19,543 nucleotides of DNA, from assembly GCA_003577005.1 (NCBI GenBank), contig QEUW01000107.1, forward strand, positions 1-19,543, read 5' to 3'. Below are positions 1-8,283 of this stretch, one piece after another (position 1 is the stretch's first letter; every line of letters starts with the position of its first letter). Below the pieces are notes generated by a model. It was not told where the DNA came from and did not search any database. It was given only the letters and a program-made list of their open reading frames with translations. This stretch comes from Chloroflexota bacterium (lineage in GTDB: Bacteria; Chloroflexota; Anaerolineae; Caldilineales; Caldilineaceae). The position numbers were made by a program, and so were the translations under genes.

Positions 1-333
1 GCAGAGGCGCAGGCGCAGGCCTGCCTGGTTTCCTTTGGCTTCGCGGTAGCTGAAGGCCAGCGCATTTTCCAACTGCTCCTGAAAGACGGCACGATAGAGA
101 TGTTCGCCAAAGAAGCGCGGTGTCATCGGTTCGTCCTGCGTTGCCGGCTCCGGCACCAGCGCCAGGTGACGGTTGTGCCCCGCCCGCCAGAAAAATGCCT
201 TGAGTTGGGCGGGCGAAAAGGGCAGCTTGAAGTCACGAACCTTGCCTTTGCCCCAGGGCGCGTCGAGCACCCGGGCGCGGTAACCGTCGCTGGTTCGTTC
301 GATCAATAGATCAAAATTTTGATAGGTGCTCAT
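1..333 (-). CDS. CHAT-domain protein, N-terminal part (cut by window edge)
   Basis: This frame is open from an ATG at 331-333 to the window edge and gives 111 residues starting MSTYQNFDLLIERTSDGY. From memory of the family, this beginning (Y/FQNFDLLIER.., later LPFSPAQLKAFF and a FGEHLYRAVF segment, ending in a GLRLRL strand) is the N-terminal module that precedes a caspase-like CHAT protease domain in many Chloroflexota and cyanobacterial proteins. The catalytic His and Cys would lie beyond the window and cannot be checked. An AGGA eight bases before the ATG is a modest ribosome binding site. CHAT proteins usually act as peptidases or scaffolds in STAND/TPR-associated signalling or conflict systems, which fits the STAND genes further along. 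The gene follows the minus-strand cluster after a 252-nt gap containing two hairpins, so it may have its own promoter. Confidence 0.7.
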   Translation of the reverse strand, partial: MSTYQNFDLLIERTSDGYRARVLDAPWGKGKVRDFKLPFSPAQLKAFFWRAGHNRHLALVPEPATQDEPMTPRFFGEHLYRAVFQEQLENALAFSYREAKGNQAGLRLRLC

Positions 334-356
334 CTCAATGTTCCTGGTCGAGCCGG

Positions 357-385
357 GCCGGGAAGGTCTGGCTACGTTTCCCGGC
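357..385. repeat. 8-bp inverted repeat in the CHAT gene leader
   Basis: GCCGGGAA at 357-364 pairs exactly with TTCCCGGC at 378-385 across a 13-base loop. It ends 23 bases upstream of the CHAT start. There is no T-run on the minus side, so a leader structure or operator is more likely than a terminator. A smaller dyad, TGAAGC-CC-GCTTCA, lies at 413-426. Confidence 0.4.
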
Positions 386-464
386 GACCTGTGTGCGTTT
401 GTCATCAGATGGTGAAGCCCGCTTCAGGCTACTCCAAAATAATAGCTATCCAGTAAGGGTACGA

Positions 465-517
465 GGTCGGCAGCGGAACGAGCTTCTTCTCTCCGAGCGC
501 TTCCTCCGCCGCCGACC
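465..517. repeat. Long imperfect hairpin, possible weak terminator
   Basis: Bases 465-477 (GGTCGGCAGCGGA) pair with 505-517 (TCCGCCGCCGACC) over 13 positions with one mismatch (A472 against C510), around a 27-base loop. It lies 69 bases beyond the stop of the lipoprotein gene and upstream of the CHAT gene. It could terminate part of the minus-strand transcript, but no clean T-run follows, so the terminator reading is weak. Confidence 0.35.
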
Positions 518-585
518 GCATGCCCCTACACACCCATGTATAGTTCATCTCCTGGGGCGCTCTCCGCCCATGCCACTGCCCTCGC

Positions 586-2265
586 CTATGGTGCTACAAC
601 CGGTTCAATTTCACACGCACTGGTCAACCGCGTCGACCACGGTGGTGGCTGGCGCGAGACCGTAGGAAAGATCACGCGGAAACCTGGCTCCAGGATCTGG
701 CCCCGACGGTTGCGGGAGATCTCGGATGCCAACACCTCCGCTCGTCTTTGCGCCAGCAGACCGAAAAGCTCCACCACTGCCCCCTCATCTTGCAGCCGTT
801 CCTGGCATGTCTCGAGCAACTGTTCGGCCTGGGCCCGCTGGAAAGACGAGTCTTTTTCGGGATCAGTCAGGTAGTCGAGGAGCAGAGCCGCTGCCGGATT
901 CTCGGTATGCACCGCTGCCAGCACAGCCTCAAACTCCTCGGTCCAGCCGGTCGTTCTCTCTTCAGGCAGCAAGCGGAGCAGCCCACAGCGTTCCAGCGAG
1001 AGGGCAGGGTTAGTCATATCGACAGCAAGCACAGCAAAGACAAATTCCTCATCGACAAGGCCGCGCTCGATCAAACGCTGGACGGCCAGGATGTCGGAGG
1101 TGGCTTTCACTGGTGTTTCCCAGGCGCGGTCACCATCGCGGCTGTCGATTTCGGGAAAGCGGGCATCCCACGCCGCCAGCGCCGCCAGGTAGTGGGCTTT
1201 GTCGATAGTGACCGCACCCTGCGCCAGACGCGGATCGACAAAGAAGGCGCTTGGGATCTGGACGACGGCTGTATCCTCATCTAACGGCAGTTGATCGGTC
1301 TCCAGATTCAGTTCGACCGGGCAGAACAGGGGGCGCAACTGCTCCTGCCAGGTGAGTGAATCCAACTGCGTCTGAAAGGCCGAGCTGGTTTGCAGTTTAT
1401 CCAATCCACTCAACACGCCGGCCGCCAGTTCGCTGGCATCGACCAGCTTGCCAAAGTCTGCGCCGACAATCGTGGCCAGACCGGCATCGGGCCTCCTGCC
1501 GCCGAAGTCAAGCCCGCGCTCGACCGTCCACCAGTCATTATAGGGCGGGGCCAGTTCCTTGAGAATGGGGCCACCGGCGATATGGCAACCGGAGCAGCGC
1601 AGATTCTGCCCAAACTGGGGGCTCGCCGGGTTCGGCTGACGGTGGAGCAGGGAGACATCCGCTAGAATGTCAAAGGAATCGCCATTGTACACCCACGTCC
1701 CGCTCGCCCCATTCCCGCGGAGTTCATAGAAATTGAAGACCTCCTTGTCGGGGTCCCAGACGATCAGTTCGACCATCAGGCTGCCCTGGCTCGGGTCTTG
1801 ATCGGCGATCAAAGTTGAACCGCGCGGCGCCGTAAAATGACCGAAGAAAAACTCACCACGCTCCACCGCTGTAGCGATGACCTCTAAACGACCGCTCACC
1901 ATCTCGAATAGGCTGAAGCTGCCCAAGGCCGGATTGTGGAAGCCCCGATTCGCCACCATAGCAGTTTCAATCTGCGCACCTTCGCTCAATAGCAAGTCGC
2001 GCAAAGCAAACGCGTCGGTGGGGCATGACGGAACGGACGCTAACAGCAGGGCCAGCGGGTCAGCATTTCCGGTTGCCAGTTCCTCTGTGGTGAGGTCCAG
2101 GACGGGACAGCCAGCAGCCGTCGCAGCCGGTCCCTCATGGGCCACACCCCGCTCCGTCGCCGTCGCTGGCTGGGCCGGCAAGGGCGCCTGAATAGGCTGG
2201 CAGGCTGCGGCTAGGCCAACGACCATCAGTGCAAGCTTTAGCCGCCATATTATCATTTTGTACAT
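586..2265 (-). CDS. Predicted lipoprotein with a single c-type haem motif
   Basis: The product is 559 aa. The start is set at the ATG at 2265 because AGGAGAG lies just upstream and because the protein then opens with a lipoprotein signal: MYKMIIWRLK, a hydrophobic stretch, and Cys22 in VGLAAAC. The upstream in-frame extension has no such features. CSGCH at residues 224-228 is a CXXCH haem-c attachment site, followed by a GGPILKELAPP segment. One haem in an otherwise globular protein suggests an exported electron-transfer or redox protein anchored on the outer face of the membrane. The N-terminal half (WVYNGDSFDILADVSLLHR and neighbours) looks like a conserved unit but I cannot name it. The last ~60 residues appear less ordered. 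CXXCH alone can occur by chance, though lipidation and export make haem attachment plausible. It is preceded by a hairpin-rich gap after the M23 gene. Confidence 0.75.
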   Translation of the reverse strand: MYKMIIWRLKLALMVVGLAAACQPIQAPLPAQPATATERGVAHEGPAATAAGCPVLDLTTEELATGNADPLALLLASVPSCPTDAFALRDLLLSEGAQIETAMVANRGFHNPALGSFSLFEMVSGRLEVIATAVERGEFFFGHFTAPRGSTLIADQDPSQGSLMVELIVWDPDKEVFNFYELRGNGASGTWVYNGDSFDILADVSLLHRQPNPASPQFGQNLRCSGCHIAGGPILKELAPPYNDWWTVERGLDFGGRRPDAGLATIVGADFGKLVDASELAAGVLSGLDKLQTSSAFQTQLDSLTWQEQLRPLFCPVELNLETDQLPLDEDTAVVQIPSAFFVDPRLAQGAVTIDKAHYLAALAAWDARFPEIDSRDGDRAWETPVKATSDILAVQRLIERGLVDEEFVFAVLAVDMTNPALSLERCGLLRLLPEERTTGWTEEFEAVLAAVHTENPAAALLLDYLTDPEKDSSFQRAQAEQLLETCQERLQDEGAVVELFGLLAQRRAEVLASEISRNRRGQILEPGFRVIFPTVSRQPPPWSTRLTSACEIEPVVAP

Positions 2266-2294
2266 CGTTCTCTCCTCTTGAAACGTACAGCACG

Positions 2295-2317
2295 CGTCGC
2301 CAGCGGTGCCGGCGACG
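2295..2317. repeat. 7-bp hairpin in the leader of the lipoprotein gene
   Basis: CGTCGCC at 2295-2301 pairs with GGCGACG at 2311-2317 across nine bases. It stands next to the larger hairpin at 2321-2353, between the M23 gene stop and the lipoprotein ribosome binding site. Confidence 0.4.
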
Positions 2318-2320
2318 GCG

Positions 2321-2353
2321 GCTCTCCGGCAGGCCGGTAACCTGCCGGAGAGC
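2321..2353. repeat. Perfect 13-bp intergenic hairpin
   Basis: GCTCTCCGGCAGG at 2321-2333 and its exact complement at 2341-2353 enclose a seven-base loop. The hairpin begins 15 bases after the M23 gene stop on the minus strand. No T-run follows on that strand, so it may be an RNA processing or stability element, or a Rho-type or leaky terminator, that sets different levels of the two genes. Confidence 0.6.
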
Positions 2354-2368
2354 AAAAGCAACTCACCC

Positions 2369-5300
2369 TTAGGAACGCTGCCGGTTTGCCAACAGCGTCT
2401 GCATCTGCGCCAACGTCTCTTGCGTGATGGTGGACAACTCTGCCTGTGCGGTAGCGGGGTCGGAGAGAAGGGCCAGGCGCACCCAGTAGCTATTGTAGAT
2501 CAGGTGCAGGCTATTGATCAAGAGCAGATGTTCCGCCATCACCTGATGCAGCCACTGCGGGTTCATTGTCTCCTCCAGCGTGAGGCGGAAGAGCGCCTGG
2601 CTCTGTTCCATGTTTTGCAAGAGTTGTTGGCGCCACACTGCCGCCAACTCTGGAGCAGCCTCGACACGGGCAGGCATGGCGGGCGCTGCTGCCGGCGCAA
2701 GCCCCCGGGGGGCAGCGGACGGCACAGCCACAGCCGGGCGCACAAAGCGGACAAAGTCCGCATGGACAAAGCCCTGCTGCCCGTTGACATTGACACGCAC
2801 CCACGCACCCACGCGTTCGACCACCTCCACCTCGGTGCCCTGCACCAGCGAACCGATCTGAACGTGCTCGGTGCCCGGCCCCAGCCGCAGGTTCAAGAGC
2901 GCAGCGGTCACCGCGCCGATCCACTGTTCCCCGACCGCTGGCGGAGTGACGACGACCGCCTGGAGCGGCAATTGGCACATGGCCTTGAAGGCGTCGTGGA
3001 CGGGTTTGCGGTTGGCCGGCGACAGGTCGCCCTCGCGGTAGAGACCAAATTTCTCGGCAAAATCCTGGGTGCAGAACCAGATGCCCAGCGCTACCGACGG
3101 GTCATCGAGCACACATTGCACGCCGACTCGCATACACTCCACCAGGCGCGCATCGCCCATCACGCTGCTCTGCCAACCGAACTCGGAGAGGAAGATGGGT
3201 TTGTCGCCTCCCTCGGCGCTGCGGATGACCTGGCGCACCTCGTCCATATACTCACGATACTTGGCGCGGATAGCCGCGTCGCTGTTGGCGGGGCTTTGGG
3301 CTATATAGAGATGGTAGCCCACGCCGTCAAAGGGGAAAGGCTTGCCGAATGACCCCCAGCCAAAGAAGTGCCGGCCGGCCTGGTAGACGGCATTCAGGTA
3401 CTTGGCGCCACCGTTGTTGTTATGATGCTGGTCGTCGGCGTGCAGACCCTGCAACGGGCCAGAGATGATCTTGATATGGCGGATAGCCGGGTTGTTGCGC
3501 ACCCGGTTGTGGACCTCCTCCAGCATTACGGCAAACCATTGTGGGTGTACCCAGTTGCGGTCGCCGCCATGCCAGTCATCCGGTTCGTTGAACGTCTCGA
3601 AATAGTCAACCTCGCGGTGGAAGAGTTCGGCGATCTGGACAAAGGTGTCGGCGTAGCGCCTGATCCAGTCGTTGGCGACCGGTGCGCCATCGACCGGCCC
3701 ACGGAACTGCTCACCCGGATCTCCCGGCATGGCCTCGGCGCTGATCAGCCCGTACACCCGCAACCCTTGTTGGCGAAAACCATCGATGATCCGCCGGTAC
3801 GTTTCCGCCCAGGTGAGACCCGCTGGCCGGCTCTGGTCGAGTGGACCTTGCCAGCGCTGGCCGAGGACAAAATTGAGCCGCACCCAGCCCACACCGGTGC
3901 CGAGGATGATCGACGGGTCCGCCACCTGTGGTGCGATGGCGCCGGTGGCCGGGTCGATGGGACGGTTGGCGTCGATGCCCAGCTTGTCCTTAGCCTGTGT
4001 ATGGGCCACCGGCGGCGGGGGCAAGACCGGTGGCGTCGGCTCGCCAGTGCCATTGGTTGAGCCACCAGCCTGAGCGCCGCCGCCGTCGACCACCACAGGC
4101 GCCGCCTTGCGCGCCCGCTGGAAGACCACATAATACGAGTGGTGGCCGAAGGTGTTTTGCGCCTCACCCTGGCGATCATTCTCATCCGGGTGGCGCGTGT
4201 GGAGGTCCGCCACCACATCGCTGGGGCCGGCGCCCGTCAGCCAGACGCGATAGGTAGCTTCTTTGTTGAGCGGCACGTCGGCAGCCGCTTCGTTGTCGGG
4301 TTTGTCGAGCCGCTTGGGTTCGGGTGGCGGTTCGGGGTTGCTCTCCCAGTTGAAGGCCAGCCGCAGATTCGGGTCGCGCACACGCTGGCCCTGTTCGTCG
4401 AGCACATCCACATAGACGTGGTGGCGACGCTTGTTTTCATCGGGCGTCAGGTGATGAACACCAATGACACGCCAGTAGTGTTCACCGGTGGGAACATCGG
4501 CCTGGGTAATCCGGACGCCATAACGGGCCGCATCGTTGAACGGTTCGTGCCCGGTGTTATCCATAAACTGGCGGTTATAGCCCAGGAAGTCGAACCCGGC
4601 GACGCCAACGCTGCTGGGCATGGGCAGTGTTGGCACGAAGGACGCCAACGCGTGGATACCCGCGACCAACGAACTGGCAAAGTTGCGGAACAGGTCGCAC
4701 AGCACCCCAAAATCGGGTGCAGTCGAGCCAATGCCGACAAACTTGTCGCCGTCGCCGATATCATGTGCATGGACGAAGCCCCAGGGCATGTAGCCGCACG
4801 CACCGGCCGCAAACCAGCGGTGGAGGTGTTCGCGGTACTTCACAGCCCGGTCGCCAAAGACGCGGATATCAAAGCCGGCTTCTTCAACGATAAAGGGTTT
4901 GTTGTGGCGCAAGGCCACCCCCACATCATCCCAGACCCGCTGATCTCCTTCCTGGTCGAACATGCCTTCATAGCTGTGGATCGTGACAAAGTCGATATTG
5001 GGCGAGGTGTAGAGCGCATCTTGTTGTGCGGCCGAATGCAGCCAGGCATGGTGGGTAGACTTCATGCCGGTCGTAACCAGGTGGTTGCTGTCCAGGCGTT
5101 TGATCGCTGCGGCTATCTCGTGGTTGAAGTTGATAAAGGTCCACGGGTTCGGGTCGGCAGGGTTACTTTTATCGGCGCGGTCTAGTTTGAGTTCGTTGCC
5201 GATCTCCCAGGCAAAGATGTTAGGTTCGTCGCGGAAGGTGGTCACAATGCGCTCGACAAAGGGCAGATAGTTCTCGCGATAACCACTGGCAAAGAAGTCC

Positions 5301-6496
5301 CGGTTGAGCAGGTCACGACCGCCGGCATTGGCGTAATACTTCCCATCCCCCGCAACGTAAAACGGCACATCATTGTAAAGGTTGGTAAAGACCGGCAGCA
5401 GATAGAGGTCGGGGAAGTGGGTCTTGACAATATCCAGTGTCTCGCGCAGCCGTGCGACGATCTCATCGGCTGTAGCGTTCTTGTCGGCCAGGAAGATGCG
5501 GGCGACACGCGCGCCCAGACTATAAGCAGCCTGCAACTGCGAGGCGCGATGGTCAAGCTGGGAGTGTTTGAGCGGCTCTTCGCTCATGCGACCATAGTGG
5601 ATCAGCCCGCGCAGGTTGATGCCAAAAAAGCGGAAGGCGCGCCCATTGATGCGAAACTTGGTCCCGTTGCACTCGACAAAGCGGGCCGGGTCACCCGCGC
5701 TGCGGGCAACGCCAGAAGGCGCCACCACTTCGATCTCGGCCCAGACTGGGTCGCCAAAGCGGTTGCCGGCGGGGTCGCAGGGTTGAAAGGTGCTGCGACA
5801 GAGTCCTGGCGTTGCAGGTGTGCGCAAGAGCAGCGAAACGGGCACTTCGGCTCCGGGGGGCGCGGGCGGCAATGGCACGCGTTCTGGCGCTTCCATGCGT
5901 TCGCCGTCGACATGCACCAGGCTGTAACCATCCTCCCAGGTGCTGCGACCGCTGTTGCGCATCGTCCAGGTTTGGACAAAGAACGCGCCCATCGACATCA
6001 CCGTGCCGTCGGGGACCGTATCGCGCACAAAGGTGGCGTCATTCCAATCTGGGTCGAGCAGCGGCAGGACAAAGGGCGTCGGGTCGATGACGTTGCGCGG
6101 GTAGCCGGACGCGCTCGCGCCCTGGCGTTTGAGTGTTAGGTGTAAGTGAGCGCCCTCCACAAAACCTGTCTCTCCTGCCAGACCCAGCAGTTGTCCGCTA
6201 CGCACCTTTTGGTCTAGTTGCACGCCAATTTCGTCTAGATGGGCGTAGACAGTTTCGTAGCCATCCTCATGCTGTACACGAATATGGTTGCCATAGTTGT
6301 GCTGTCCGTTGTGGTGAAACACTTCGGTTACTACACCCGGAGCGACACAAAAGATCTTTGTTCCTTTAGGCGCCTGAAAGTCGATCCCTTCGTGGCCGGG
6401 AAAGCCAAACCGCTGATAGACCCACGGTCGGGCGCCAAAATGCTGTGTGATCAGCTTGAACTCGGTGGGCCAGGTACGAAATTTGAAGTTACTCAT
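2369..6496 (-). CDS. Mosaic M23 peptidase / Ig-like / two glycosidase / SH3b protein
   Basis: The product is 1375 aa. The start is the ATG at 6496, eight bases after AGGAG; an in-frame GTG six codons earlier overlaps that site. Residues ~15-145 are an M23 (LytM) zinc endopeptidase with H35xxxD39 and H117LH119. Residues ~150-260 match the NBR1-type Ig-like domain. Residues ~275-610 are a clan GH-A barrel of GH5/mannanase type with acid/base E435 in WEIGNE and nucleophile E538 or E539 in FIVEEAGF. Residues ~625-800 are a beta-rich linker domain, followed by a Gly/Pro-rich hinge to ~830. Residues ~838-1174 are a second GH-A barrel (GH39/GH5-like) with E971 in FNEPD and E1105 in LSEFGW. Residues ~1190-1250 are an SH3b domain, and the rest is a helical tail. 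All catalytic residues look intact. The likely job is cleavage of peptidoglycan cross-links and glycans. There is no signal peptide or membrane segment, which is odd for such an enzyme. Confidence 0.85.
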   Translation of the reverse strand: MSNFKFRTWPTEFKLITQHFGARPWVYQRFGFPGHEGIDFQAPKGTKIFCVAPGVVTEVFHHNGQHNYGNHIRVQHEDGYETVYAHLDEIGVQLDQKVRSGQLLGLAGETGFVEGAHLHLTLKRQGASASGYPRNVIDPTPFVLPLLDPDWNDATFVRDTVPDGTVMSMGAFFVQTWTMRNSGRSTWEDGYSLVHVDGERMEAPERVPLPPAPPGAEVPVSLLLRTPATPGLCRSTFQPCDPAGNRFGDPVWAEIEVVAPSGVARSAGDPARFVECNGTKFRINGRAFRFFGINLRGLIHYGRMSEEPLKHSQLDHRASQLQAAYSLGARVARIFLADKNATADEIVARLRETLDIVKTHFPDLYLLPVFTNLYNDVPFYVAGDGKYYANAGGRDLLNRDFFASGYRENYLPFVERIVTTFRDEPNIFAWEIGNELKLDRADKSNPADPNPWTFINFNHEIAAAIKRLDSNHLVTTGMKSTHHAWLHSAAQQDALYTSPNIDFVTIHSYEGMFDQEGDQRVWDDVGVALRHNKPFIVEEAGFDIRVFGDRAVKYREHLHRWFAAGACGYMPWGFVHAHDIGDGDKFVGIGSTAPDFGVLCDLFRNFASSLVAGIHALASFVPTLPMPSSVGVAGFDFLGYNRQFMDNTGHEPFNDAARYGVRITQADVPTGEHYWRVIGVHHLTPDENKRRHHVYVDVLDEQGQRVRDPNLRLAFNWESNPEPPPEPKRLDKPDNEAAADVPLNKEATYRVWLTGAGPSDVVADLHTRHPDENDRQGEAQNTFGHHSYYVVFQRARKAAPVVVDGGGAQAGGSTNGTGEPTPPVLPPPPVAHTQAKDKLGIDANRPIDPATGAIAPQVADPSIILGTGVGWVRLNFVLGQRWQGPLDQSRPAGLTWAETYRRIIDGFRQQGLRVYGLISAEAMPGDPGEQFRGPVDGAPVANDWIRRYADTFVQIAELFHREVDYFETFNEPDDWHGGDRNWVHPQWFAVMLEEVHNRVRNNPAIRHIKIISGPLQGLHADDQHHNNNGGAKYLNAVYQAGRHFFGWGSFGKPFPFDGVGYHLYIAQSPANSDAAIRAKYREYMDEVRQVIRSAEGGDKPIFLSEFGWQSSVMGDARLVECMRVGVQCVLDDPSVALGIWFCTQDFAEKFGLYREGDLSPANRKPVHDAFKAMCQLPLQAVVVTPPAVGEQWIGAVTAALLNLRLGPGTEHVQIGSLVQGTEVEVVERVGAWVRVNVNGQQGFVHADFVRFVRPAVAVPSAAPRGLAPAAAPAMPARVEAAPELAAVWRQQLLQNMEQSQALFRLTLEETMNPQWLHQVMAEHLLLINSLHLIYNSYWVRLALLSDPATAQAELSTITQETLAQMQTLLANRQRS

Positions 6497-6540
6497 CGGA
6501 GTTGCTCCTACCACATTTGCTCAAAGACTACACGCTTATT

Positions 6541-6563
6541 CGTAATGCGTAATGCGTAATGCG
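6541..6563. repeat. Heptamer tandem repeat (CGTAATG)3
   Basis: Three exact copies of CGTAATG plus two bases of a fourth lie between the M23 gene and the upstream gene. Short tandem heptamers of this kind are common between genes in cyanobacteria and Chloroflexota. No function can be read from it. Confidence 0.8.
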
Positions 6564-6571
6564 CTCCTGGT

Positions 6572-7393
6572 TTACCAACTCGTATGGTTAATACTCTGCC
6601 ACTGGCCGGTGGGCGCATAGACGATGCCCTGGGCAAAACCCTGTGTGCGATAGCCGCCAATGTTGATTTCATTGGTCAGCGGTGCGCCCAGATTGTGAAC
6701 GCGGGCGTAGACGGCGAACGACGAGTCGCGGTTGTATACGATGTGGGCCGCGGCCCACACCTGGCTGCGGACGGTATCCAGAAGGTCGCCTGGGGGTAAC
6801 ACTGGGGTAGTGCTGCCGTTGTCACCATCGGGTGTGACCACCACACCGCCCTGGCGCCGCTCTGCCTGCCAGACGGCAAACCAGGAGACGTGCCAGTTGT
6901 TGGGCAGGCCGCCGCCTACTACCACATCGACCGCCCCGCGCGGGCACCAACACCAGGCGCCTACCTCGCCGCGCTCTGGGCTAAACGAATTCCAGATCGG
7001 CTGATTGCCCCAGCCCGATTTCTCCTTTGGCGTCATCGTCATCTTGATAAATTGGTCGAAATCCGGCCGGCCGAGCAGGTGCAAGCCGTCGGACCAACAG
7101 ATGATGAGGTCTTGCCTCTTCACCGGTTGGCCGTCGAGGTCGAGCACGCGAGCGAAGAGGTTGTGGTCGCCGCCGGCATCGTCAAAATAGTCCGGTGCGC
7201 CCCACGGTCGAAGATAGGTGTCGCGCGCCCACTGCGGGCGCGCCCCCGGCTGGTCGGATGGCTCCCAGGAACCATCGCGCGTGGTGAAGATGTCTTTGAC
7301 CCGATAGACGATGTCGCCCGGTGGGTTGTCCGGCCGTTGTTCGCTAGGGACGACCCGAACGCCAAAATTTTTTGCCCAATCGCCGACACGCAT
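6572..7393 (-). CDS. Unrecognised 273-aa protein
   Basis: I do not recognise this protein. The start is the ATG at 7393, five bases after a full AGGAGG; the longer in-frame extension runs back into the CYTH gene and was rejected. The protein begins MRVGDWAKNFGVRVVPSEQR and is rich in Trp, Gly and Asp, with segments such as DDAGGDHNLFARVLDLDG, ICWSDGLHLLGRPDF and GAWCWCPRGAVDVVVGGGLP. It looks like a globular beta-rich domain. A Gly/Thr/Pro linker (~185-203) leads to a C-terminal helix-strand segment (WAAAHIVYNRDSSFAVYARVHN). No signal peptide, membrane helix or catalytic motif is visible. It lies 75 bases upstream of the M23/glycosidase gene in the same orientation. An accessory or carbohydrate-binding partner of that enzyme is possible, but this rests on position and composition only. 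Confidence 0.7.
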   Translation of the reverse strand: MRVGDWAKNFGVRVVPSEQRPDNPPGDIVYRVKDIFTTRDGSWEPSDQPGARPQWARDTYLRPWGAPDYFDDAGGDHNLFARVLDLDGQPVKRQDLIICWSDGLHLLGRPDFDQFIKMTMTPKEKSGWGNQPIWNSFSPERGEVGAWCWCPRGAVDVVVGGGLPNNWHVSWFAVWQAERRQGGVVVTPDGDNGSTTPVLPPGDLLDTVRSQVWAAAHIVYNRDSSFAVYARVHNLGAPLTNEINIGGYRTQGFAQGIVYAPTGQWQSINHTSW

Positions 7394-7445
7394 TGCTGCC
7401 TCCTGATTCGTTCCGAAATTAGTGAATGTTGAGCGATGAGATTGA

Positions 7446-8237
7446 CTACCCTCGATAGGCAAAGTCGGTTTTGGTCGAACCGCTGCTATCGAGCCATACA
7501 GCGTACTTTTGCAAGGTGCGGAAAAGTTGGGTTGCACCGGCCACCACAGACAGCGGAAATTGCTCAAGTTCTCCATCCCCGGTTTGTACGCTGCCGGGCA
7601 GGTCATAATCGAACGAGAACTCGACGGCGAGCGGCATGGCTAACGAGATCCCATCCAGATACCAAAAGCTCAGGCACGCCTTGACGACCGGCTTGCCCCC
7701 AAACTTGATCTTCCCAACACGGTAGACAATTTCGTGGGCAGTAAAGTCACCCACGCGTTGCAGCGGCGTATCACCCGCAATGTTTAGCCGTTGCAGCCCG
7801 GGGAAGAGCAGACTGGCCTGGTGAACCGTGGCCAACGCCGGCATCGTCTCCGATTGTACAGAGTTCGAGTGGGCAAATTTGCTTTGCTGCGGCAGCACGT
7901 CTTCTTCAAACTTTGTTTTGCCGGCCAGCGTGCTAGAGACATCACAGGCGGCCGCCAGGTAACGATCACTGCTCCGGTATTTGAGCGTCACCTGGTGCTT
8001 CCCGGCCCGGCGGATGCGCAGCGAGTAGCCGCGCTGGTGCAGTGCCTGTTCCGGTGTGTCGAGATACCAGGTGCGCCGCTCCTCGACTTCATCCTGCATC
8101 TCGGCGACCTTGCCCCCCTGTTTTGTCGCCAGATGCGAGACCAGCGTCCAGAAGGTGGCGACGCTATTCTGCCGCTGTTCAAAGCGACTGGCGTCGAGCA
8201 TGAGCTTGTACTCACGTGATGTGATGGGCAGGTTCAT
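7446..8237 (-). CDS. CYTH-fold (triphosphate tunnel) family protein
   Basis: The product is 263 aa, starting at the ATG at 8237 preceded by GGGAGGG. The CYTH pattern is visible in order: N-terminal SREYKLML (residues 7-14), RRTWYLDTPEQALHQRGYSLRIRR (54-77, the strand and turn containing the paired Arg residues), VTLKYR (83-88), KFEEDV (109-114), KIKFGGK (176-182) and AVEFSFDYD (204-212). CYTH proteins bind triphosphates inside a beta-barrel with charged strands and act as adenylate cyclases, thiamine triphosphatases or inorganic triphosphatases. The signature ExExK near the N-terminus appears as SxExK, with the first Glu missing, so metal binding may be altered. No signal peptide is present. 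The gene sits 46 bases after the receiver-like membrane protein and 52 bases before the 273-aa protein, consistent with one transcript. The exact substrate cannot be inferred. Confidence 0.7.
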   Translation of the reverse strand: MNLPITSREYKLMLDASRFEQRQNSVATFWTLVSHLATKQGGKVAEMQDEVEERRTWYLDTPEQALHQRGYSLRIRRAGKHQVTLKYRSSDRYLAAACDVSSTLAGKTKFEEDVLPQQSKFAHSNSVQSETMPALATVHQASLLFPGLQRLNIAGDTPLQRVGDFTAHEIVYRVGKIKFGGKPVVKACLSFWYLDGISLAMPLAVEFSFDYDLPGSVQTGDGELEQFPLSVVAGATQLFRTLQKYAVWLDSSGSTKTDFAYRG

Positions 8238-8283
8238 AGCCCTCCCTTTCTTTCTGCACGATCTGTGCAAGCACCGTATAGGC

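Noticed and set aside
2321..2353. Perfect hairpin as an intrinsic terminator
   Set aside because: No T-run follows on the minus strand, and the A-rich flank on the plus-strand side is not the correct signal; the following gene is probably co-transcribed.
2306..3352. Long plus-strand open frame (348 codons) and similar ones at 4139-5185 and 5417-6139
   Set aside because: They lie antisense to the M23/glycosidase gene, whose domains and catalytic motifs are unmistakable; the plus-strand products resemble no protein family.
6541..6563. CGTAATG repeats as a CRISPR array or plasmid iteron set
   Set aside because: The copies are only seven bases long and directly adjacent, without spacers, replication gene or AT-rich origin nearby.
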